Positions 11,419 to 23,892 of a stretch of DNA of 64,000 bases are shown here, piece by piece. Each line of letters opens with the position of its first letter. Within the stretch, counting starts at the first letter, position 1. The DNA lies in contig QCXZ01000041.1 of assembly GCA_025024175.1 (NCBI GenBank), forward strand, positions 4,893,786-4,957,785, given 5' to 3'. The notes beneath the pieces are model-generated. The model worked only from the letters and a program-made list of their open reading frames with translations. It was not told the DNA's origin and did no database searches. Source of the stretch: Rhyzopertha dominica (taxonomy: Eukaryota > Arthropoda > Insecta > Coleoptera > Bostrichidae). The position numbers and the translations under genes are program-made.

Positions 11419-13132
11419 TACGCAAATAAATTATATCAAACCAGTTAGTTGTGAGATAATAATCAGTGGTAAAGATTCGGTATTTTGCGTCGCTTGTTGC
11501 TAGTGTTTTTACTTTAGAAATGAATTTTACTCTCGGTTCCTTATTATCGTCTTCCATTCTTTTGTATCCAATGCTTTATTGGGACGTACTTGTTCAAATT
11601 CTTGTTACTTTATAAGCGGTATTTATTAAAATATTTGAACGTACAGTTGAGTCGCTTTTTGGCCTCTCGAGAATTTTTTCAAAGAACTCCTGGCATTTCC
11701 TATTTTCATGCTGCTTCTGGGCATTTCTTACTTCTTAGTTTTGCTAGTTTTATTTGTTGCAATCCACTATGATCGGTTTTCTTACAATGGGTAATAGCAT
11801 TGTATAAAAAAGTTGAACATTATTAATTATCTTGGAATGAGAAAAATCTGGGTATATTAATGACTATTCTTATCATATAAAGAACGTACTTTTATCACTC
11901 GCGTAGCTTCAACTCTTGCTGGATGGAATCTAGAAACGAAAAGAAACTGTTCGGAGGCGACTTTTCAATTTAAGAAATCATGCTAAAGCCGAAGGCTTCC
12001 TTTGTGGTCATCGGGGTGTGGGCGCGATTCAATCGAACGAAGAACGCCGAATCGGCCATTTTGCGGATAAAAGGATCAAGTCGGCTCGAACCCCGTCCAC
12101 AGGATTCATATTGAAGTGCATACTTTCTGGGGAAAAGCTCGCCGGCCTGCCGAAACGACCGTTTCAAAACAAACTCGAAATTTTACGTTTGATAAGCAGC
12201 AAAGGCTGCACTGTAAACATTGCAGCAAAGCCTAAATAAATAAACGACGACGACCCTTATCCGAATTCTGCTTCGAATATTAGCAACAGCTTACGGTTTA
12301 TAATTTCAGATATTTCAGCGTGTTTTCCGCTGTAATTGCAAGGGGGAAGTTATAAATGTGCGTAAAGGGGCTACAAATTACAATGAAACTGGAGTTTGGT
12401 TAAGACATTCGCAGGAATGGTTATAAATTCGCGGGGAAACCGTGGAAAGGAGCTAAGGTTCTAAATATTATCTTATATACGCGAATTCGCTTTTGTATGG
12501 GGGGTGACGCCACTACAGGGGCGTTAAATTTAATTTATCTGGCGTGGGGCTTTTATCTACTTGTGCGTCGTATTGATTGTAATTATAATACACGTGAATT
12601 CAATTTTCAAGCCTACGCAGTCTCATACTTTCGGGCTCTATAGGGACAAAATCACTTTTGAAAATAATAATTTCTCTAGGCACAAATACATATTAATACG
12701 GAAGCGTAGCATGGCCATTTAAAATTCTCTTACTAAATTATAATAAATCTTTTTAATAAAATTAATCATTTGTAATATTGGTATAGTAAAAAAAGCAAAT
12801 TATGGTATAATATAATTTTGTTATTATATATTCATATTTGAAAAAACAAGTTATTTTGTTATGTCAGTTTGAAATTAAAAGTCGAAGTTATCTAACATAT
12901 TGTTTATAACATACATATAACATAACTCTCTAAAAAGCGAATAAAGTATCTGTAACCATCTTGTAGTAACCCTGTTACAACATTACCTCACATTATCATA
13001 TATAAACATATAATAATAGTGCGTGATTTTAATACTCCAAATAAATCAGATACATATACGCATATAATTTTGTTTGATTCTTCGGAAATTAATAACTACC
13101 ATTAAATGGAGAGTATTTACAGTTTTCTAAAT
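11419..13132. other. No gene recognised
   Basis: Intergenic sequence, 1.7 kb. Open frames on both strands near 11970-12239 overlap one another and lack any recognisable motif. Confidence 0.5.
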
Positions 13133-13140
13133 GACGTAGT
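13133..13140. repeat. Target site duplication, left
   Basis: GACGTAGT, repeated exactly at 14095-14102 on the other side of the hAT element. Confidence 0.9.
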
Positions 13141-14094
13141 CAGTGGCGGTTTCTCTTAAGGGCGCAAGGGCGCGCGCCCTCCCTGACAACCATAAAATAT
13201 TTAAAATATAACTATTAATATGTCTATCAAATTTTGTCGTAGCATTTACCGCCATATCCTCAGCGAAAACACGCACAATAACTAATAACACAATATTAAA
13301 ATGACTCGCCACGCCAGGTTGCACGTACGTACACTCGCCGCATCAGTATGCACGTACGGTGGATACTTTACCGGGGCCCCGCGTCTTAAATGCGCCCAGT
13401 ACTAATACATTTCTTACGGGACGTTGCCATGACAACCATGACAACAAAATTTTTTGTACGTATTAATACCCACAAAATTTGTCCCGCGCTGGGCGCCAGC
13501 ATTTTGCGCCCGCGGACTCGATTCGGAATAGGCATGGNGCAGTTCGTTAATCGTCGTAAATGTCTNCGTGCTTGTGTTGNGGCGGTGATTTGTAAAGTTG
13601 TCGTTGCTTCGTGCAAGGGAAAACGTTGTTTGTGCTGTGTGGCCAAAAATGAATTTAATTAGCGAACTTATTAAAACTAATTTTCATACGTTGACGTAAA
13701 ATTAAAATCAAGTAATTAGGCAGGCCGTTACCTGACTTGGCTCTAGCTCAAGTAAACAAACGCAGTGCAGAAAATAGAACCATGAAGGATAGAAGGATGG
13801 ACTGTAATTAAAAAAAACCGTAGGTAATATATTTTTTTAAATTTAACAATTTGGTGCATTTTTTTCAAGAAATAAAAAAGTTTTGTTTGATGTTGCCATT
13901 ATTAAGTAGGTTTAAAAAAGACGTTATTATTTGTTGCTTATGCTGAATTTTTGTAAGAAATAATAAAGTTTTGTTTAATATTGACATTATTAAGTATTAT
14001 TATTTTATGTTTAAAAAGAAGAGATTTTATTACTATTGTTATTGCTACTGTTACTTATGCGCCCCCCTTCTTGAAAATTCAGGAGCCGCCACTG
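13141..14094. mobile_element. Non-autonomous hAT element with 8-bp TSD
   Basis: Begins CAGTGGCGGTTTCT and ends with the inverted counterpart AGGAGCCGCCACTG. It is flanked by a perfect 8-bp target duplication GACGTAGT at 13133-13140 and 14095-14102. The CAGNGGCGG terminus and 8-bp duplication are typical of the hAT superfamily. It is 954 bp long, with a G+C-rich core at 13360-13650 that carries three N bases; the open frames there have no transposase motif. It is a MITE-like derivative mobilised in trans. Confidence 0.92.
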
Positions 14095-14507
14095 GACGTA
14101 GTAGTAGAAATAAGTAGTTCTAAATGCTGCACTGTTTTATGTTTGATGTTTTGATGAGTTCTACTTGTTTCTTACATTTAGCAAGGTAACTTAATGAATA
14201 ATAAAATAAATAATAATAAAAGACAGCTTTTGCTAATTATTGGAATAAACCTCAACAATTTAAAAAATAGCAAAAGCACGATTGGTTTCAACAGAAAGCT
14301 ACCGTCTGTAGATTCCAGCATACGTAGCACATGTTTCACTGGAATATAAGAGATAACTTTTTGTCTATTGACACTAGTCGACTTTATTGTAACTTTTGGA
14401 ACTGCTATTCAACAAGTCAGAGATTTTTCATTCCCGCTTGCTTCCTCCCTAGTATACTTATATCTATCTTTGTGCTGACAAAAATATTCAGTGCAATTAG
14501 GTCATTG

Positions 14508-17226
14508 CACCGGTCCCAAATGCAGCAGGTCCACATTAGTAAGTGAACATAAAATTAGCGCAATCGGAGACCATCAAGTTTCAAGATGAAAAAACGACAA
14601 GTTAGCCTTTGCTCTTTTTCAATTTTCTGTGGAAATTATTTTTCGCTCAAAATCGGCACAGTGATGCATTTTGAGCTCCAGGTTCCAAAAATGCAGCCAG
14701 AATTGAGCTAGGACGTCCAGAAATTAATTTTTCGCAAATGGACCCTTCTACTCTAGGCCACTTTTCAGAGGAACAGTTGCAGCTAGAGACCAACTGACAC
14801 CGGTCCCAAATGCAGCAGGTCCTCATTAGTAAATGAACATAAAATTAGCGTAATCGGAGACCATCAAGTTTCAAGGTGAGAAAACAACAAAGGGGTTGTC
14901 TTACGCAGTTTTCGGTGGAAATTATTTTTGGCTCAAAATCGGCACAGTGATGCATTTTGAGCTCCAGATTTCAAAAATGCAGTCAGAAATGAGCTAGGAC
15001 GTCTAGAAATGAATTTTTCGCAAATGGACCCTTCTACTCTAGGCTACTTTTCAGACGAACCGTTGCAGCTAGAGACCAACTGACACCGGTCCCAAATGCA
15101 GCAGGTCCACATTAGTAAATGAACATAAAATTAGCGTAATCGGAGACCATCAAGTTTCAATGTGAAAAAACAACAAAGGGGTTAGCCTTTGCTCTTTTGC
15201 AGTTTTCGGTGAAAATTATTTTTGGCTCAAAATCGGCATACTGATGTATTTTGAGCTGCTGATTCCAAAAATGCATTCAGCAATGAGCTAGGACGTCGGG
15301 AATTTAATTTTTCGTAAATTGAAAGTTCTACTCTAGGTCACTTTTCAGACGAACCGTTGCAGCTAGAGAAAAACTGACACCACTCCGAAATGCAGCAGGT
15401 CCACATTAGTAAATGAACATAAAATTAGCGTAATCGGAGACCATCAATTTTCAATGTGAAAAAACAACAAAGGGGTTAGCCTCCGATCTTTTGCAGTTTT
15501 CGGTGAAAATTATTTTTGGCTCAAAATCGGCATACTGATGTATTTTGAGCTGCTGATTCCAAAAATGCATTCAGAAATGAGCTAGGACGTCGGGAAATTA
15601 ATTTTTCGTAAATTGAAAGTTCTACTCTAGGTCACTTTTCAGAAGAACCGTTGAAGCTAGAGAAAAACTGACACCACTCCGAAATGCAGCAGGTCCACAT
15701 TAGTAAATGAACATAAAATTAGCGCAATCGGAGACCATCAAGTTTCAAGGTGAAAAAACAGTTAGCCTTTGCTCTTTTTCAATTTTCTGTGGAAATTATT
15801 TTTCGCTCAAAATCGGCACGGTGATGCATTTTGAGCTCCAGGTTCCAAAAATGCAGCCAGAATTGAGCTAGGACGTCCAGAAATTAATTCTTCGCAAATG
15901 GACCCTTCTACTCTAGGCCACTTTTCAGACGAACCGTTGCAGCCAGAGACCAACTGACACCTGTCCCAAATGCAGCAGGCCCACATTAGTAAATGAACAT
16001 AAAATTAGCGCAATCGGAGACCATCAAGTTTCAAGGTGAAAAAACAGTTAGCCTTTGCTCTTTTTCAATTTTCTGTGGAAATTATTTTTTGCTCAAAATC
16101 GGCATAGCGATGCATTTTGAGCTCCAGATTCCAAAAATGNAGTCAGAAATGAGCTACGACGTCCAGAAATTCATTTTTCGCAAGGGGACCCTTCTACTCT
16201 AGGCTACTTNTCAGACGAACCGTTGCAGCTAGAGACCAACTGACACCGGTCCCAAATGCAGCAGGTCCACATTAGTAAATGAACATAAAATTAGCGTAAT
16301 CAGAGACCATCAAGTTTCAAGGTGAAAAAACAACAATGGGGTTAAACCTTTGCTCTTTTTCAATTTTCTGTGGAAATTATTTTTCGCTCAAAATCGGCAT
16401 AGTGATGCATTTTGAGCTCCAGCTTCCAAAATGCAGGTAGAAATGAGCTAGGACGTCCAGAAATTAATTTTTCGCAAATAGACCCTTCTACTCTAGGCCA
16501 CTTTTCAGAGAAACCATTGCAGCTAGAGACCAACTGACACCACTCCGAAATGCACCAGGTCCACATTAGTAAATGAACATAAAATTAGCGTAATCGGAGA
16601 CCATCAAGTTTCAAGGTGAAAAAACAACAATGGGGTTAAGTAAGCCTTTGCTCTTTTTCAATTTTCTGTGGAAATTATTTTTCGCTCAAAATCGGCACAG
16701 TGATGTATTTTGAGCTCCAGATTCCAACAATGCAGTCTGAAATGATTCAGGATGTCCAGAAATTAATTTTTCGCAAATGGACCCTTCTACTCTAGGCCAC
16801 TTTTCAGACGAACCGTTGCAGCTAGAGACCAACTGACACCGGTCCCAAATGCAGCAGGTCCAATTAGTATATGAACATAGAATTAGCGTAATCTGGGACC
16901 ATCAAGTTTCAAGGTGAAAAAACAACAAAGGGGTTCGCATTTGCTCTTTTTCAATATTTTGTGGAAATTATTTTTCGCTCAAAATCGGCACAGTGATGTA
17001 TTTTGAGCTCCAGATTCCAAAAATGCAGTTATAAATGGGCTAGGACGTCCAGAAATTAATTTTTCGCAAGTAGACCCTTCTACTCTAGGCCACTTTTCAT
17101 AGGAACCGTTGCAGCTAGAGACCAACTAACACCCTTCCGAAATAAAGCAGGTCCACATTAGTAAATGAACATAAAATTAGCGTAATCGGAGACCATCAAG
17201 TTTCAAGGTGAAAAAACAACAAAGGG
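14508..17226. repeat. Tandem satellite, ~290-bp unit, 9.3 copies
   Basis: Head-to-tail array. Units start at 14508, 14798, 15084, 15378, 15672, 15958, 16244, 16538, 16837 and 17130, with lengths 286-299 bp and a last partial unit of ~97 bp. Each unit starts near CACCGGTCCCAAATGCAGC and includes ATGAACATAAAATTAGCG, TCAAAATCGGCA and CTTCTACTCTAGGC. The units starting at 15084 and 15378 share private variants (for example TGAGCTGCTGATTCC), the units starting at 15378 and 15672 share a CCACTCCGAAATG start, and indels of 8 bp recur between units. No coding capacity. Confidence 0.97.
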
Positions 17227-17899
17227 GGGTTTTCATTGATTTTCTATTCAATTAACGGGTGCTATAGCACTGTTATAAAGATGGAAGTCAAATACGAAGC
17301 GAGATGGGATCATACATATAAATGCTCACGTGCAGTGATCCAAAAAGAACGCAGTACTCGTTACTGTAAGTTTTAAACCTAATGCTATAGCCCAAAAATC
17401 CATCGATTCGACTACGAATATAACGGGATCGCCATCAAGCTCGCTCTTTTTCAGCATCTCCCGATTCAGCTGTGGGTGACATGAAAGCCGTACTCTGCTG
17501 AATACTTGTAATCGGTTTATGGCCGAAGAGCGGGAGCTTTAAAACAGCAAAACGCATTTAAAAATGCGCTGAATAGGTTGGCCGATTAAAAAAAAAACGT
17601 TATGTAAAAGCGCTCTGATTAATCGCTACCGAGAGTGCAGTCCTCTGTACACAGTTTGCGAGAGTTTAACGGTTGGAATTTTAAGAGACTCGAACTTCGG
17701 TATTTCATAAATATAATGGCTAAATTGAGCGGTTTTATTTAACCCTGATGGAAAGTTCCTTTGACTTATATTTTAACCAGAACACATACGTTTTTGGAAT
17801 CGGTCGTTCTGAATATATTGTAGTACTCGGTTATATTATGTCACAAGTGTATGACTATGAAATTACACACTTTGTTGTCTTAGCTTTTGTTTGAATTTG
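17227..17899. other. No gene recognised
   Basis: Between satellite and LINE. No motif recognised; it may include the target-site side of the 5'-truncated LINE. Confidence 0.5.
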
Positions 17900-19184
17900 T
17901 TTGTTTGATTGAAAGTAGTGTTAATGGACTTATCGGCGGCCTACGATACTGTGTGGAAAGATGGATTGATCCTCAAACTATTTAATACTCTGAAATGTGA
18001 AAAGACTGTGAAGCTCATCGGACGAATGCTATTCCAACGTCAATTCAGAGCGTTTTTGGGAGAGAAAAGTAGCAAATTCAGGATTTGGAATATTGGTCTT
18101 CCACAAGGATCGGTTCTGTCGCCTATTCTTTTCAACCTTTACATAAGTGACCTTCCAGTAACTCAATCGAGAAAATTTGTGTATGCAGACGACATGGCAT
18201 TGGCTTTGCAAAGTAAAGACTTTTCTGTACTTGAACAAAACCTTTCAAGAGACATCGAGATTATGAATCGCTATTTTAAAACCTGGCGCTTGTGCCCTAA
18301 TCCATTGAAGACAGAAGTAACTTGCTTTCATCTCAACAATCACCAAAAGAGGAAACAGCTTCAAGTTATGTCAAATAACATAATTCTTAAACATAACTTC
18401 TCGCCTAAATACCTTGGAGTGACCCTAGATAAGTCTCTAACGTACAAGAAACATCTAGAAAACGTCAGTAAAAAATTACAGACTAGAAATAACATTCTGC
18501 ATAAGCTTGCTGGTACAAGTTGGGGTGCAAATGCAAATGTACTCCGCACTTCTGCAACTGCCTTGCTTTATAGCACTGCTGAGTACTGCTGTCCTGTTTG
18601 GAAAAACAGTCATCACACAGGAAAAATTGACACTCAGTTAAACACTGCAATGCGACTAATCACTGGAACAATTAAGTCAACTCCATTACCTTGGCTTCCG
18701 ATTCTTTCAAACATTGCTCCTCCGGAGATTCGCAGACAGTTTGCTACATATAAAGCTTGGCAAAAATATCAATCAGCTCCTAATGAGTTTCTGATTTCCC
18801 GAGATCTGCAAGAGCTACCTACAACTCGGCTAACTTCTAGAAAACCTCTGTGTATAGAAGATTTGCTTAGAGCTCCTTATACCATTGAAGATGGATGGTG
18901 TTCTGTTTGGCAACTTAAGAAACATGTTATATTCAATCAGCAGCTTATAGACGATCATACGGAAGAGGTAGCAGGAACTGACCTCCCAAGAAGGTCTTGG
19001 GTCACTCGCCTTCGCGCTGGCCATGAGAAAAGTTTTTTCTGAATAAATGGGATTCATCTATCAACCCTTCTTGTGAATGTGGAGATCCCCTCCAAACAAT
19101 TGGACATATGGTCAACAGATGCCCCCGTCTATCCATCGTGTTGATGAAGGTGTTAAAGACTGGCTTAAGACAATAGAGATCTGA
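17900..19184 (+). pseudogene. LINE reverse transcriptase, 5'-truncated
   Basis: A long open frame to 19042 encodes the RT palm and C-terminal region of a non-LTR retrotransposon: MDLSAAYDTVW (catalytic D), GLPQGSVLSPILFN, FVYADDMALAL (catalytic ADD), and KYLGVTLDKSLTYKKHL. The C-terminal part continues (SATALLYSTAEYCCPVW, then APPEIRRQFA). A T-run frameshift at ~19035 shifts the frame; the other frame continues LNKWDSSINPSCECGDPL and CPRLSI, a cysteine-bearing tail, and after a further shift reaches DWLKTIEI and a stop at 19182-19184. Endonuclease and ORF1 are missing. It differs clearly from the two other LINE families here. Relatively few lesions suggest a younger copy. Confidence 0.93.
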
Positions 19185-21198
19185 TTGAAGTTTTCTGCGG
19201 TTTTCTTCAATACTCTATGCAGAATACATGTATGTATCTATTATGGATAAAGCGCAAATGCGAGATCTCTTATCGTTAAATGCAAATATTTTTTTCCTTT
19301 CAACGCTTTTATAAAAGTCGACCGTAGTCGCATGAAATTAACAGTACTGTGGAATGTATTAATGATTTTCATTAAAATATATATACTAAGAAAATGCAAC
19401 AGCAAAAATCGAAAAACATTTCACGTTACCTTTTAAATCGATAAATACAGCTAAGTATTTCCTAAACAGTTGCCTCTTAACTGCTCCACATCCCTTTTTG
19501 CCTAAGTTCACCCTTCCAAACGATCTGGTGGCTACAGGGTGCGTATATTCGTTAAGAGGGAGAACAACAAAAAACCGTTTAACTTTTTGCCAGAATTAAT
19601 AGAGAGATAAATTCACCAGACATCAATCATACTTTGCAGCACTTTTTCAGGTGATGTCGCAGCTTTCAGCTTTCGCAAAACAACAACCCTCGAGACAAAG
19701 CACATTTCCCAAACGTAACGGCGAACTTTATTTCGAATTGATTGTACTAATTCTTTTCCCCTGCAAATATCCTAATGAAATTTATGTTTGCCGCCTCATC
19801 AAATTTCTTTGATTGATGCGACGCGGCATTCTAGACGTCTCTCCCTTTTCCTGTTTATGCTCCATTTGAATGGATATTCCAGAATCACTGTGGATTATAT
19901 GAATTATGTATAAGCGATAAGGTTTTCTATGAGGGACAAGTATTTAACACTAAGCGCGACGAAGGCTCACCAGAATGGCTCACAACTGTGAAGACAAGCG
20001 AATGAATAATTATTATGGAACTTCGTTTTGCATTTAGCTACACTAAATTGAGGTATAACTCACGACGAATCTTCGGTTAAATGTATGCAATCCCTGTCTA
20101 TATTATATTTATACATATGTAGCTGTATCGAGAGACAGCCATAGTACGTTAACAGATATTAGACAACTTGACAAATAGATAATTATCTCACGCAAAACCA
20201 CATTGCATGATTATTTCAAGAGTAGAAGGAGGTCGGTTGCAATTTACAAATGTTCGTTGTGGCAATGAAAGTAAATAACTTTAAAATTTTTTAAAAGGTT
20301 ATGTTCTTTTATTAACTACACTGATTTTCTATTAAATTTCACCTACAGTTTCTTTATCATTTCTGGCAATTACATTTGAAAAAATGAAAATTTTTTTGTT
20401 GCTTTCAATTATTGCAAATTTAATGTTATACGCGTAACTATTTAAATATTTTCTACATTACGATCCAACAAAGTATAAGATATGGCCATATTTATATAAC
20501 TATATTTCTCTCTTAAAACTTCTTTCAGATCTCTCCAAATAAGTTTTCAGTTAATGAGTTTGTAAGTACCTAGGCCATGAATTTGAAACTTTAAATCATA
20601 CTGTAAGTTATTAAAGTAAAACTATAATTTTTGTATTAGCTTTTTGGTCATAAAACATATTAAACGAAATGTTTTTATTGTTATAGGCCCCCTCATAAAA
20701 TGAATATTGTTTCAGCAAAACTCATGCATTATAAGAAATAGATTAGGTTACTAACCAGCAGTACAAACAAACTTATTTCTTACCAGAAGCTTGAAAATAT
20801 ATGTTACGTAAATATTTGTTATATATGTACATCTGTTGCAGTCAAAATATCGATACCCTTTCATCCTACATAAATTCGTTGTAAACATTAGATGATAATT
20901 TCCAAATTATTCCGAACAAGACTAAACTACGACAAATTTGCAAGTAAATGAAAAATGATCCTTATTTATAGTGCATTAAAAGTCATTGGCATTATATAGC
21001 AAATTTTATTACGGAATATCTTTCTTGGAGAGCGGTTATTATAGTTTCGCATACTAGAAAACGGCACTACTTTTCCGCTTATTTCAAAATGTGTATCGTA
21101 TATTTTACAAGCTCGTATTAAGAGGCCGACCCTCTTTTATTGCTTGATCACTCAAAGTCAAGTGAAAATACTGTAGTAACACACAATAAATACTCTTA
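19185..21198. other. No gene recognised
   Basis: Two kilobases of AT-rich intergenic sequence with no open frame, repeat or RNA that I can support. Confidence 0.5.
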
Positions 21199-21873
21199 TA
21201 GCAGGTACGACATCGGGAATAGATTCCATAACACTTAAAATTTTAAAGCAGATAGCAGACATAATTACTGCAAAGCTAACGCTCCTATTCAATGAATATA
21301 CAATACAATACTTACAAAAGAAGAGGTGGTAAAGAAGATACCAGAAATTACAGACATATTGCTCTGCAACAGGTGCTAGGCAAAGTAATGGAAAAACTAA
21401 TTAAGAGGCTAATAAATAAGAATTTAGATGGCAATNAAATCTGTCAGCATAACACCGACATGATCACAAAGCCACCTAGCTGCCACTATGGGGTCTACTT
21501 CCAAAAAGGAATCATCATACCAAGCCTATGGTATACAGGCAAAATCAGTTCTATGCCGTGCTGTCTGCACTAGACCTAAACTGCACTGATGGGCTATAGT
21601 GATAGCGAAATAGATCTATCTGCAGTTGCTTACGGTGCAGACAGCACAGCAAGGGCATGCATTTTAAGAGAAGAACACTTTGTAAAAATAATAGCGGTTT
21701 TGATAAACAACAGATTGGGTTTCAAGAAATACACAAGCAGTAGCCATGAATGTAGTGAGCGAATTAAGAAGAAGGTAGACAAACGAAAATATGTAGTCGT
21801 ATATTTAAATATCCAGCAAGCATTTAATACTGTAGACCACGATAAACTGTTTAATTTCCAGTGTGATAAATGA
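21199..21873 (+). pseudogene. Old LINE RT remnant
   Basis: Fragments of an RT domain on the + strand: AKLTLLFN (near 21273), EDTRNYRHIALQQVLGKVME (near 21330, the DPxNYRPISL block), GFKKYTSSSHE (21717) and KYVVVYLNIQQAFNTVDH (21789-21842, with the first catalytic D replaced by N). Between 21435 and 21690 the match is interrupted by sequence carrying a short inverted repeat (TGCTGTCTGCAC and its complement). It is a heavily decayed copy and a family distinct from the 25-kb and 51-kb LINEs is likely. Confidence 0.75.
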
Positions 21874-23531
21874 TATTTTGCAGCCGTTACAGTAACAGGA
21901 GATGTATTCATTTCAAATATTTCTTGCTTTACTCTTATCGGCGCTTCTTTACACAATGAAAAGTACTTCACTGAATGAATGCTATTAGAGACCCACCATC
22001 CAAATCACTAACAGACAAATTTACGTTTGCATATGTTAAAGGTCTTCCCTAAAATACTGATGCAGAAAAACTCAAAAGGTCTGCTTTGCCAGAAAAATGA
22101 CAGCGTCTCCAGTATATACGGAATATACATTTACATCCTTGAGACAATTCTTAAATCGGATCTAGCCGCACAGCTACTTAAAGAAAATTCCTCGATAAAT
22201 TAAAGAATTATACGTACCGACCAACCAATAAATTAAGGCCCCCAAACGCTCGCAACGGCTTGCAGCAATGCGATGAATCTGAATAGCTAATTAGAAAAAT
22301 GCGATGCTGCGTAGGCATTATTAAAACCATCAACATTAGCAAATATTGAGGGAACCGGATAAGGTAAGGTTTGCATTTTAATGGATGATTTTGGCAAGTT
22401 GGAATTAATTGAGAAGGCTACAACGCTATGCTTTTAAAGAAGTAGGGAAGGATTTTGCAATTACGGAAGCTGTGTGACAGACCGCAGAACTTTTGGAATG
22501 ATAGTTGTATTCGATAAACTTTTCGCAAAAATAACAGCTAGAGCTTTAATTAAAAAAATAAATATTCAGATCAAAAGTATAAAGTACTTCATGCATTTCT
22601 ACTTTGTATTCTTAGCACAGCAGGTGAAATAATACATTCAGAAGGGAGTCTACACAGCGGCGGTTTTTATAGAACTGACTTCGTTATATACCATATTCAT
22701 CGTGTGTCCCTCGTGAGTTATGTTAACACAAATCCCATTATGCAAGGTGTTTGGTTCTCGATAAGTCATTATCGTTAAGAGCTGTGGGATAAACAAAACT
22801 ATACCACAGGCACAAACTTCAGACATTTCTAATCATATTAGCAATATATGTGTTTCCCAAAAAAGTACCTTCATCTTGTGAGAAATGATGTGTTAATTAT
22901 TGTAAGCGATGTTATGGCACTAGTAAATGAGTTCCATTTCGTGTGTGTCGTTACATAAGAGAGATATTCCTTTTTAAACAGAGCGGATAAAACTAACTTC
23001 ATAAACATTCTCATTAATATCCTCATGGAGTTATTTTTGCACAAGTGTTCTATATTTTTACTAGTATGGTAAAATACTAGAATCATCTGCACATTTCGTT
23101 GTTGTTCTGTGCACATATAACTTATAGTGTTGGCCACAATATGGAACCCTGATGTGGTATGGCCGCTGTTATTATAAATGCTCCGATAGTGTATACTTAT
23201 AATCTACTACCTGATTCGTATTATTATTTAAATATCCACTAATAAACTTTGAGGTAATTCCTCTGATACCACATGTCTGGTAGTGAGTAGTGACTATGAA
23301 TGAAACAAGTAAGTCTGTATGATGCGGTGAATTATACTTTTTACCTAGTTCTGTAGAAATTTCACCAATTGCAACTTACTGCATCTTTGGCACATTAAAT
23401 TTCTCGTATTTGTCCATGGAAATGTATGAAATTCTTAAGTAGACGATATTGATTTGTTACCAATGACGTAGAACACAGGTTTCAGAGATAAAATTAATGG
23501 CCTCAAATGATTACACTATTCACCACGAGAT
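21874..23531. other. No gene recognised
   Basis: AT-rich intergenic sequence; no supported feature. Confidence 0.5.
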
Positions 23532-23556
23532 ATTATATATATATATATATATATAT
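23532..23556. repeat. TA microsatellite
   Basis: Simple (TA)n run directly left of the fold-back element that carries the tRNA-like sequence. Confidence 0.9.
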
Positions 23557-23757
23557 AAATGAGCATATGTGATATTTAACTGTGATGTATATATGCCGCC
23601 TTGACCTCGATTTTGAATAGGGCCCTGATAGCTCAGTGCTAAGAGCGTTTGACTAGTGTTCAAAAGACCCGAGTTCAAATCTCGGTCAAGGCCAGTACTT
23701 TTTCATTTCATCTTATGCCTGCAAATCCCAAGAAAATATCACATATGCTCATTTATA
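23554..23757. mobile_element. 204-bp fold-back element with a tRNA-like core
   Basis: The outer 24 bp (23554-23577, TATAAATGAGCATATGTGA...) are repeated as an exact inverted copy at 23734-23757. Further in, CCTTGACCTCGATTTTGAAT (near 23599-23618) is an imperfect inverted copy of the 3' third of the tRNA-like sequence at 23674-23692. The whole unit can therefore fold back on itself, with the tRNA forming one arm and part of the loop. It sits between TA microsatellites. It may be a MITE that captured a tRNA, or a tRNA-derived SINE that became palindromic; the sequence does not decide. Confidence 0.8.
23622..23693 (+). tRNA. tRNA-Thr(AGT)-like sequence
   Basis: Full cloverleaf by eye: acceptor GCCCTGA/TCAAGGC with one C-A mismatch, D stem GCTC/GAGC, anticodon stem TTTGA/TCAAA around loop CTAGTGT (anticodon AGT, threonine), variable AGAC, T stem CCGAG/CTCGG with loop TTCAAAT. 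Weak points: the D loop reads AGTGCTAA and lacks the GG pair, and the B box has A instead of G (GTTCAAAT). The surrounding inverted repeats argue that it travels with a mobile element. It may be a pseudogene or a functional hitchhiker. Confidence 0.7.
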
Positions 23758-23787
23758 ATGAATTCAGGCGATAATTAATTATCTTTC

Positions 23788-23790
<3 letters not shown>

Positions 23791-23841
<51 letters not shown>

Positions 23842-23848
23842 TATATAA

Positions 23849-23882
<34 letters not shown>

Positions 23883-23890
23883 TTATATAA
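23791..23890. repeat. TA microsatellite forming a palindrome
   Basis: Two (TA)n tracts flanking TTATATAAGGATATAT and its inverted copy ATATATCCTTATATAA; the whole stretch can form a long hairpin. Confidence 0.9.
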
Positions 23891-23892
23891 AC

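Noticed and set aside
12018..12239. Possible protein near 12.1 kb
   Set aside because: An antisense frame overlaps it and no family resemblance is visible.
13386..13662. Opposed open frames in the core of the hAT MITE
   Set aside because: They mirror each other on the two strands, contain N bases and have no transposase motif.
15993..16202. Open frame within the satellite
   Set aside because: It repeats in degraded form in the other units with stops; a chance frame.
14508..17226. Regular repeats that might suggest a CRISPR-like array
   Set aside because: The whole ~290-bp unit is repeated with no unique spacers, in a eukaryotic genome; it is a satellite.
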